A DNA stretch of 64,000 nt from Posidonia oceanica (lineage: Eukaryota > Streptophyta > Magnoliopsida > Alismatales > Posidoniaceae). Position numbers and translations under genes: made by a program. Positions 9,341 to 17,387 of this stretch are shown here, piece by piece. Where the stretch lies: contig JAZBRS010000023.1 of the NCBI GenBank assembly GCA_037176725.1, positions 30,251,001 to 30,315,000 on the forward strand, read 5' to 3'. Every line of letters starts with the position of its first letter. Position 1 is the stretch's first letter. The notes under the pieces are model-generated. The model had not been told where the DNA came from. It made no database searches and saw nothing but the letters and a program-made list of their open reading frames with translations.

Positions 9341-10829
9341 TAAAAGAAGAGAAAGTTTTTTAGAGTGATTGTGTTTTAAATTGGGACTTTGATTAAGCTT
9401 TTTAACAATTGTTTTTGGTTGATTAATTAGGTTTAGAGAGATTTTAGCTGTGATTAGGGTTTTGTTTATTTTGTTTTGCTCTTGATTTTGATTAAGTGTT
9501 TGTTAAGTCTTTTAAGTTATATTTTAATTATGTTTTTCTTGTTAAGTACTTGGGATGTTAATTAGGATTTTTAAAGTTTGTTTTTAAATTAATTAGAGTG
9601 GGTTTTAGATTTTTGGATTTTAGTCTTTCCCCTTTTTTTTTTAAGTCTTCTTTGATTTATTTTTTGATTTTTGTTTGTTAAGCTCTTTTAATATATATGT
9701 ATTTATGTTAGGTCTTCTTGTTAAGTCTTTTAGTTAAGTGTTTTTAGACTTTGATTGTTTGTTTTTTTATTTTTTAATTAAGTTTTCAATTTTTCTTCTT
9801 TAGAATTGTTAAGTTTAAGTTTTTTCTTAATTACTAACCTTAGCACTTTTTAAGTGTCTTCTTTCTCTTAGGATTTGTTTTCTCAATTGTTTTTCTAATA
9901 GGATTATAGTTTCACTTGTCTTGATTACATTTTGGTTTTTTTTTCTTGATTTTACAGCATTTTCCTTTTGTTTGTTTTGCATTTTTTAAGTAGCATTCTT
10001 GATTTTCCATTTTAGCTAGATTCAGTTGGGTTTAGGTTTTTAATTGTTTATTTAATATTTTTAATTATTTTTCTCAGGGTTTTGGTTTGTTTTCCTTTTG
10101 TTTTGGAGTTTTAGTGGTTTTTAAGGATTTTTTAGGGACTTAGTAAAAGAAAGGAAAGGGAAATTAGAAGGAAGAAGAAGAGGGAGAAATGGAGGAATAG
10201 AGAGGAAAGAGAGGAGTTGAGAGAAGATAATTTTTTGGAGGTCAGGGCAAATGCTAAAAATAAAATAAAAATAGGAATAAGATTGAGAAGGGATAGACGC
10301 ACAAGGGGGGCCTATAGCCAGGCAAGAAAAAGGGGGAAAAGGGGATGAAAAGATGGAGGATACTCAGGAGAGAGAGAGGAGAGAGAAAAGGATAATTCAG
10401 GAGAGAGAAAACGATAATTTGGCCAAAAGGAGGTCTTAGAGGTTTCGAAAATAGGTGAAATTTGGCGGGTGTGGGGTCTAGGATTTCTAGTCTTGGTCCC
10501 AGGGTTTTGGTTTGGTTTTGAGAAAGTTTTGGAGGGGTTTTGAGGTGTAGAAAAAGGATAGTTTTGCCTAAGTTTCCTAGGATTTTTGGGAGTGGTTTTG
10601 GTTTGAAATTTTACGGGCCTTTTGGTGGGTTTGCTAAGTCGGCAAGGGTGAGTTTTCCTATGGATTTTGGTTAATTTTTGGGTTCGGGAAAGGGGGTAAT
10701 CCTAGGTTGAGTTTGGGCTTGTTTTGAGGGGAGAGAGGGAGAGAATGGTGTGAGTTTGGACCTAGGTTTGGGTTCAGAAGCCACCAGAAGATTCCAATCG
10801 ATCCAGCCTGTCAAAATGGGGTGTCAACA

Positions 10830-10845
10830 GATGCCCCTCCCTGAG
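10830..10845 (-). promoter_or_regulatory. Polypurine tract of element A
   Basis: Minus strand CTCAGGGAGGGGCATC directly abuts the TG start of the 3' LTR. This is the expected plus-strand primer for reverse transcription. The same GATGYCCCTCC complement abuts LTR ends at 39305, 53375 and 62883. Confidence 0.9.
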
Positions 10846-10895
10846 CAAGGTCAAGCGAAGCGGGGCCGCTGCTCAGGGTTGACGAGACACCCCAT
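10833..10895 (-). other. PPT-spanning stem-loop
   Basis: CCCTGAGCA (about 10838-10846) can pair with TGCTCAGGG (about 10871-10879), so the PPT flank sits at the base of a 9-bp stem. Element B (CCCTGAG with CTTAGGG) and C2 (TTGAGT with ACTCAG) keep the pairing with changed bases. Confidence 0.55.
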
Positions 10896-10939
10896 CTGAC
10901 TGGCGGGAGTAGAGGATTGCTATCGGCGTGAGCCACTTA

Positions 10940-10957
10940 TTCGGTGGATGCGCCGAA
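10940..10957. other. Conserved 7-bp stem-tetraloop (element A copy)
   Basis: TTCGGTG-GATG-CGCCGAA. Equivalent positions in B (39417-39434) and C2 (53487-53504) have compensatory changes in the stem. It lies about 110 bp from the LTR in all three, preceded by the conserved words GAGYCACTTA. Confidence 0.75.
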
Positions 10958-11247
10958 CGTCGTAGATCATTGCCGCAATGCAAAGTGCAGGTGCAGATGG
11001 ATGGAGTGCGATGTATGCGCTGTATGCTAATGCGGATGCAATGCAAAAGTTAGTGCCGGAGTTAGTACCGATGGGGAGGCCGAAACGACGCGGACGATGA
11101 CGGTGATGCCGATGATGCTGGAGGGGGCGTTGCAGCGTGCTGCGGAACTTGGTGGGAAGTCCAAACCTGCGCAGTTTGTTCTCGCCCGAGGGAGCAAGCA
11201 GGCAAGGCAGGGCTCCGTCTTTTGGGATGAAGCTGCGCGAAGGAGGT

Positions 11248-12520
11248 GATAAGTTATCGGACTTATCGGCCGGGGGGATGAGTTTCGGATCATCAGCCGA
11301 GTGCGATAGTTTACGGTCCTATAAACCAGAGGCGATAGTTTTCGGTCCTATCAACCGGAAGCGATAGTTTACGGTCCTATCAACCGGAAGGTGCAGTTGT
11401 GAGTGATAGTTACTGGATATCAGCCATATAACATGGTTGCAGGTGATAGTTTAGGTTATCAGCCTAGGATGAGTTTTGGATCATTAGCCAGAGAATGATA
11501 GTTTACGGTCCTATCAACCGGAAAGGGCAAACCATGAGCGATAGTTACTGGATATCAGCCGTATAACATAATTGCGAGTGATAGTTTAGGTTATCAGCCT
11601 AGGATGAGTTTTGGATCATCAGCCAAAGAATGATAGTTTATGGTCCTATCAACCGGAAAGGTGCAATTATGAGGGATAGTTACTGGATATCAGCCGTATA
11701 ACGCAAACCCGTGATAGTTTTGGATATCAGCCCATGATGAGTTTTGGATCATCAGCCAAGAATGATAGTTTACGGTCCTATCAACCGGAAGCGATAGTTT
11801 ACGGTTCTATCAACCGGAAAGGGTGTTTGCGAGTGATAGTTACTGGATATCAGCCGTATAATGCAATTGCGAGTGATAGTTTAGGTTATCAGCCTAGGAT
11901 GAGTTTTGGATCATCAGCCAAAGAATGATAGTTTACGGTCCTATCAACCGGAAAGAGCAATTGCAAGGGATAGTTACTGGATATCAGCCGTATAACGTAA
12001 TTGCCAGTGATAGTTTTGGTTATCAGCCCAGGATGAGTTTTGGATCATCAGCCAAGAGTGATAGTTTACGGTCCTATCAACCGGAAGCGATAGTTTACAG
12101 TCCTATCAACCGGAAGCGATAGTTTACAGTCCTATCAACCGGAAGGGGCAATTACTAGTGACAGTTACTGGATGTCAGCCGTATAACACAACTGCGGGAT
12201 AGTTTAGGTTATCAGTCCAGGATGAGTTTTGGATCATCAGCTAAGAGAATGATAGTTTACGATCCTATCAACCGGAAAGAGCAGTGATTGTTTGATTGAT
12301 TGATTGATTGATGAGATATCGGACTTATCGGTCGGCAAAGAGGGAGTGAAAGAATGATAAGATATTGGACTTACCAGCCGGCAAAAGGGAAGAATTGATA
12401 AGATATCGGATTTATCGGCCGGCAAAAGGGAAGAAATGATAAGATGTCGGACTTATCGGCCGGTAAAGAGGAAATAAAGGAATGATAAGATATCGGACTT
12501 ATCGGCCGGCAAAGAGGAAA
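11248..12520. repeat. 3' UTR array of small stem-loops (element A)
   Basis: Higher-order tandem repeat (about 134 bp, range 130-190) built of about 20-26-bp submotifs. Each submotif is a mini inverted repeat: GATAG...CTATC, GATGA...TCATC, GATAAG...CTTATC, and once GACA...TGTC. Loop cores are close to GTTtaCGGA or GTTACTGGA, and the tail is AGCC or ACCGG. Examples: GATAAG 11248-11253 with CTTATC 11262-11267; GATGA 11277-11281 with TCATC 11290-11294; GACA 12160-12163 with TGTC 12173-12176. The final units at 12312-12512 are of the GATAAG type. Related arrays occur in B and C2. Confidence 0.85.
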
Positions 12521-12561
12521 TGGATGATACAGGTGAGATACCGCGGGGCATCTGAAAAGAT

Positions 12562-12612
12562 GCCCCTGGTATCAGGATGATACCAGGGGCCAGCCGAAGC
12601 GTCCCTGGTATC
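12562..12612. other. Three-segment alternative stem motif (element A)
   Basis: GCCCCTGGTATC (12562-12573) and GATACCAGGGGC (12579-12590) form a perfect 12-bp stem with a 5-base loop. A third segment, CCCTGGTATC (12603-12612), can pair with the same middle segment through the linker CAGCCGAAGCG. The two stems exclude each other. C2 has the same arrangement at 54845-54895. Confidence 0.7.
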
Positions 12613-13052
12613 GAAGAGCGAAGGATGGACAAAACTGACGTGTTTGTCAAACGAGTAGTTAGGGGGTACCAGCCCGACGGAGACTCAGCTGAGGATGTCC
12701 GGTAGCAGGTCTGACGGCACGGGTCCGCAGAGATCTCGGAGTCTGGATCGTTTGCTGAGGACTTTCCTGCATCACGTGGGCAACAAGTCGGGCTAGGGGC
12801 CTCCGGATATGAGTGGTGAGGAGCATGGAATGCGTTAATCAGCTTTGAAAAGCGAGCGGCCAGCACAAAAAACTTTTGCATTGATAGAACTGTCGGTTAC
12901 ATGCAGTGGCAGGCCAAAAAATACAACACAACTTGAAAGGAAAACTGAGTGACAACTGCATGATGGCCCTAACTGATTCGGGCCTTCTTTGATTTTCCAG
13001 AGTCAGGGAACAAGGGACCACTTGGCGGGACTTCGTCAATGGGCCAGAGGTC

Positions 13053-14255
13053 CTACACCTCAGCGATGTACTCAGGAGTACACCCCACGCCTCTTATAGC
13101 CGCGATGTCTGCTGATCGCACCCCATGCTGCATCAGATTGGCCAGTTCCTTCGTTGGGGCAATCGTACTGAGGAGATATGCTTGAAGGAGCCTAGGTGCT
13201 GTGCTGTCGACAAAGGTGTCCTGCTGGAAACCGAACTGGCGCATGACTCTGATAGGGTGGTACTCCACACCCGCGGTGAATCCTGGTAACACAACCAACT
13301 GCATGTCGCGTGTACTGAAGAAGACAGTGAACGGTTCGGCCGCAGAAGGAACGATGCGCCAGGTTACTGTGTCATCTGTCAGTCCTGATAGCCTTTCGTA
13401 TTCTTCCTTGACGCTCTTGACTGTCTTGGCATGGCCGCTGTTGCAGTAGGCCTCGAAAGCATGTACCTGGGGCCGCAGAAGGTCTATCTCGGTGTGCGCG
13501 GCTAGCCAGACCTGAATGAGTGCTCCGCAACCATGAAAGTGGCGGCAGCGATACGAGATGCGGTCCAGTCCGCGGTATGTCTCTGCCAGGACAACTGGTG
13601 CCAGGTCTATCCGGCGAGTCACCACAGCGAGCGCTATTTCAGCGACCTCGACGGCCATCGTTGTCTTGCCATGAGTAAAGACCAGCTCGCCTAGGAAACG
13701 GGTAACAAACCCTTAGAGCCACAGCTCGTCTCCGAGTTCAGCGTGCTTTTCCACAGTATCATCAAAATATGCTAGGCGAAGCAGAGGCACGGGCCCGCTA
13801 GTACAAATCAGTCTCTGCTGGCAACTTCGGGTAGAGAGGTTGGTCAGCTGTTTCAGGACTGCAATGTATCCGTCACGCCTCATGAAGATGGGTGGCCCCA
13901 AGATCTGGGAAAAGCCACAGATCCGGCGCACTTCTTCCAGTGTACGTGTCAGTTCAGTGCTACCGAAACGGAAGACGTGGTGTGCCGGTTTCCAGAACCG
14001 CGCAGCAGCACACAGAAGATGGCGGCTTACTTCTACATCAGCAACCTTTAACAACTTGGTTGGAACGCCCCACAGGCGCAGCTTCTCACAGTCATCTTTG
14101 GTAAGCTTGCCGATCCATTCTCGCAGGATCTCGGAACAGTGTGTCGGGGTCACCAGAGTGGGGAAACCCATTGCGTAGATTGCAAAATGTAGGCAGACGG
14201 CTGTCACAAAATCTTCAGATACCTGTTGCCAAGATTGTGAATTATCAGATCTCAT
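13053..14255 (-). pseudogene. Accessory ORF downstream of integrase, plant-mobile-domain/DUF7745-like
   Basis: One frame of 401 codons starting at the ATG at 14255, interrupted by a single in-frame TAA at 13713-13715. The following 18 codons and the second open segment (13658-13053) stay in frame. The upstream half has RFWKPAHHVFRFG followed by LTRTLEEVRRICGF, resembling the FWxPxxxxFxF...PTxEEyxxLLG signature of the plant-mobile-domain/DUF7745 group (recalled, not searched). The downstream half has EAYCNSGHAKTVKSVKEEYE and an LTDDTVTWRIVPS segment. No membrane segment or signal peptide is seen. It lies in sense orientation after pol and before the hairpin array, whereas the extra ORF of classical Ogre elements lies before gag. 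The function in retrotransposons is unknown. A captured host gene is an alternative, but the family resemblance and position favour an element gene. Confidence 0.65.
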
Positions 14256-15468
14256 ATAGGCACGAAACTACTACTGGGAAGCAGATTTTGAAATTGGTAG
14301 AAACAGTCCAACACATTCAACAGTAAGCATTCAGATTATGGCAATTAAACACATGTAAGCAAAAGGGATTCTGTTGGCGCGGCGGGGATTGGCAGGAGTC
14401 CTGGGTCGTCGCAGCCTGATGATGCCAACGCGTGCTGAGTGGAAGTACTGTCTCAGCGCCGGAGTAAGCTTTTGCAGAGTAGAATGATCAGAAGGGGGGA
14501 GATGACTGGAAAATGCAGATGTATGCGTGATTGGTGTAGTTTGCCCTCAGTACTGGGGGTGCTTTGGTGCCTGCTGTATAGGAAGGGAGCGGTCCTTGAC
14601 TCATTGGACTCTACTCAGACCCCTGACTTGTTGGTGGCACTCTAGGAAAAGGGTGTTGGTGATGTTTGGTGGTGGTGTAGAGAGGACGGGCTCCGTGTCA
14701 AACTCTCAAGGACTTACACTCACTCCTACCTCTTCCTTCCCCTTTTTTATGTTGGTGTGCAGGGCTCTTCTCATTCCCATTTCGGAAACAAGGAGGACCT
14801 GACCCGAACTTTGACTCTTTTCCGGGGTAGGTGAGAGGTGTGGGATTACCCTGCCTGCCTTCATTTTTGGGAGGGGGCTTTTGTTCCTCTCCTTTTCTTT
14901 TTCTATCATTCTCTTTTTTGCTGTGTTTTTTTTCCTTTTTTTTCTTTTTTTCTTTTTTTTCTTTTTTTTTTCTTTTTTTTTTTAGGCTTGCAGGTCTCCG
15001 CTATCCCTTCTCTAGAGGAAATGGGTGTCAGGGCCTTTTGGGGACTGGCTCTCTCTTTCTTTCTTTTCTTGTGCATCTAGGCTTAGACACGTATTACTTT
15101 CTGGCTAATGCCTAGCATTCTTCTGGGAGTGTAAGTCCTTAGGTGTTTGGGCATTTCGCCCGCTCTCACTGAGTAGTGGCTCCCTTACTAGCTAAGACAT
15201 CTAAGTAGTATCAGGTGAGGTCGGGAGACTCCTTCCGCAGCAGGCAAGCACCTCCGGTTTTCATCACCGGGCAATATGCAATGCGTGATTTGATGAGGAT
15301 TGCGAACGGGATGAAAGAAGAATTGCACGGGAATGCCGTAATGACAGAAAATGCAGGAGATAGGATGAACTGATGTGTGAGGGAGATAAGGCGAAAAGAG
15401 GTACAAAAACATGCGAGTGGCAGGGGTACAAAAAGGTGGGAGGAAAGATCCGCAATGATTACTCTCAG
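14256..15468. other. Non-coding spacer between integrase and accessory ORF
   Basis: No domain found. It contains a long pyrimidine-rich plus-strand run (about 14880-14990), which is a homopurine run on the coding strand, so frames through it are compositional. No clear splice or promoter signals could be assigned by eye. Confidence 0.5.
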
Positions 15469-16815
15469 CTACTGATAGTACTTCTTGAGGTAGCACAAGT
15501 TGACCGGCTCGGACTGCTCGACCTGGTCCATGTCCTCAAGAGTTACTGCACCGCCTGAGAAAATCTGTTTAACCACGAAGGGGCCACGCCAGTTAGGTCG
15601 GAATTTGCCTCGACCGTCCGGTAAGTGAATGGCGCGCAGAACTAGATCCCCCGGTTGGAAGCTTCTAGGCCGGACTTTCTTCAAGAACGCTCTAGCCGTT
15701 CGCTTCTGGTAACAGTGAGCATTATGCATGGCTTGTAGTCTATGCTCATCAATCAGATTCAGCTGGACGTAGCGGTCTTCGACCCATTCTGCCTCTTCCA
15801 GCTCGGCTTCTCGTAGGATCCGCAGTGAGGGGATCTCTACTTCAACAGGTAGCACCGCTTCCATGCCGTACACCAAAGAATACGGGGTGGCTCCCGTCGA
15901 GGTCCGGATTGATGTCCTGTACGCCCAGAGCGCGTATGGGAGCTTGTCATGCCAATCCTTGTGGGCTTCTGCCATCTTTTTTAGGATTTCAACAATGTTC
16001 TTGTTTGCAGACTCCACCGCTCCGTTCATCTGCGGCCAATAAGGCGAGGACCTGTGATGCTTGATCTTGAGACTCTGCAGGAATTCCTCAGTTCTTTTGG
16101 CAATGAAGTTCGTGCCATTGTCAGAGATGATGGAGTAAGGGACCCCGTATCGGGCGACGATATTGTTCCTGATGAACTTTTCTGTTGCCACTGCGGTGAC
16201 CATCTTGTAAGAGGCTGCTTCCACCCACTTGGTGAAGTAGTCAATTGCTACCATGATGAAGCGGTGGCCGTTTGAAGTAGCGGGGTGTATTGCGCCAATG
16301 ACGTCGATCCCCCAGGTGGAGAAAGGCCATGGCGAGGACATGTTATGCAGCTGATGAGGGGGAGCCTTGATAAAATTACCGTGGATTTGACAGTTGTGGC
16401 ATTTATGCACGAACCGGCAGCAGTCCGCCTCCATGGTTTGCCAGAAGTATCCTTGGAGCATGATCTTCTTGGTTAAGAGGACGCCATTCATGTGCGGGCC
16501 ACAGGTTCCTGCATGCACTTGGAGCATTAGCGTATCAGCCTTCGGCTTGTCCAGGCAGCGTAAAAGCATCTGATTGTATGACCTTCTGTACAGCTGCCCA
16601 GCCCCTAACACATATTTTGACGCCAGACGCGCCAAAGTCCTCTTATCTTCTGCAGTGGTGTCAGGCGGAAGGCTGTCGGATTCCAGGAGTGCTTTAATGT
16701 TGTAATACCATGGCCGCTCTTCTGCCGTATCTACTTCCTCTATATTCATGCAATGCGCAGGCTCCTCTATACGGGTGATTGACACATCCATCGTGCTATC
16801 TTCTGGTATACTGAG
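15469..16815 (-). CDS. Element A integrase
   Basis: DDE-type retroviral-like integrase that would insert the cDNA into nuclear DNA. The open segment runs from the stop at 16816 to the natural end LKKYYQ-stop at 15469, about 448 codons. The N-terminal zinc-binding region shows VHAGTCGPHMNG and then CHNCQIHG. The catalytic triad is visible as WGIDVIG, then IISDNGTNF and NGAVESANKNIVEIL (D-D-E intact). The C-terminal part has FQPGDLVLR and WRGPFVVKQ motifs typical of the Ty3-gypsy GPY/F-type module (GPF here). It is the last part of the pol polyprotein, in frame with the RNase H segment upstream but separated from it by a TAG at 16816-16818, just after the LATLAS motif. This is the best-preserved gene of the window. 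Confidence 0.93.
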   Translation of the reverse strand, partial: LSIPEDSTMDVSITRIEEPAHCMNIEEVDTAEERPWYYNIKALLESDSLPPDTTAEDKRTLARLASKYVLGAGQLYRRSYNQMLLRCLDKPKADTLMLQVHAGTCGPHMNGVLLTKKIMLQGYFWQTMEADCCRFVHKCHNCQIHGNFIKAPPHQLHNMSSPWPFSTWGIDVIGAIHPATSNGHRFIMVAIDYFTKWVEAASYKMVTAVATEKFIRNNIVARYGVPYSIISDNGTNFIAKRTEEFLQSLKIKHHRSSPYWPQMNGAVESANKNIVEILKKMAEAHKDWHDKLPYALWAYRTSIRTSTGATPYSLVYGMEAVLPVEVEIPSLRILREAELEEAEWVEDRYVQLNLIDEHRLQAMHNAHCYQKRTARAFLKKVRPRSFQPGDLVLRAIHLPDGRGKFRPNWRGPFVVKQIFSGGAVTLEDMDQVEQSEPVNLCYLKKYYQ

Positions 16816-17387
16816 CTAGGATGCTAGGGTTGCTAGCTCGTCTGCGTACGCATTCTTTGCCCTGTTCATGTATGTGAAATTGATGCTCCTGAACTCTTCT
16901 ATCAGCCTCAGCAGGCATTCGTGATATGGCACAAGTTTTGGGTCCTTCGTCTTCCAGTCGCCATTCACTTGAGAGATCACCAGCATGGCATTGCCGTGCA
17001 CATGCAACTTCTGCGCCTTATGCTCGAGGGCGACTTTCAAACCCAAGATGCACGCTTCATATTCTGCCTCATTGTTTGTGCACGGGAAAGTCAACTTCCT
17101 CGCAAAAGGAATCATCTACCCCTAGGGCGTGGTCAGCACTGCGCCTATGCCTCGACCCTTTTTGTTGACAGCGCCGTCAAAGTACAGCTGCCACTGCTCT
17201 TGCTCCTCAGGGTCTTTCTCCTCTGAGTCCTCCATTGCAAAGAGAATGTCCTCGTCAGGGAACTGCGTCTGGAGTGGCTGGTATTCAGGCAAGGGAAAGT
17301 CCGCAAGGTGATCTGCCATAGCCTGGCCCTTCATAGACCTCTGTGTGACGAAGGTGATGTCGTATTGGGATAACAGCACCTGCCACT
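16816..17387 (-). pseudogene. Element A archaeal-type RNase H (aRNH), inactivated
   Basis: Second RNase H domain, a hallmark of the Tat/Ogre lineage, lying between the original RNase H and integrase. Catalytic landmarks: YFDGAVNKKGRGIGAVL (first Asp), NNEAEYEACILGL (Glu), LHVHGNAMLVISQVNGDW and NAYADELATLAS (last Asp). The third position is GNA where the family normally has GDS, so a catalytic Asp appears to be Asn. Two in-frame TAG codons (17122-17124 and 17116-17118) split the domain after VLTTP. The 5' end at 17387 is the junction with the inserted solo LTR. The reading frame matches the RT-RNase H segment across the insertion (KW before, QVLLSQYD after). Confidence 0.88.

Larger units (their letters stand above)
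4969..10829 (-). repeat. 3' LTR of element A, full length (5861 bp)
   Basis: Plus-strand ends TGTAGTAATCCC (4969) and GGGGTGTCAACA (10829). Mosaic architecture from U5 to U3: a conserved U5-proximal block (to about 5600), a 30-bp minisatellite (5640-6440), a diffuse ATGCAATTTT array (6780-7660), a GC-rich segment (7690-9330) and a T-rich segment (9340-10150). The open frames in it, on both strands, are by-products of tandem repetition or GC-rich composition and show no protein family. Full length at 5.9 kb is within the long range known for Ogre LTRs. Confidence 0.95.

Noticed and set aside
8199..9363. Frames of 270 codons (minus) and 151 codons (plus) in the GC-rich LTR part, and their copies near 31550-32665
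   Set aside because: Overlapping frames on both strands, Pro/Ser or Arg/Gly/Lys composition, and inside an LTR; no family resemblance.
11248..12520. CRISPR-like array
   Set aside because: Repeats are adjacent submotifs of a tandem repeat without unique spacers, and the context is a plant retrotransposon 3' UTR.
14256..15468. An intron or extra gene between integrase and the accessory ORF
   Set aside because: No convincing splice sites or domain; dominated by a homopurine/homopyrimidine tract.
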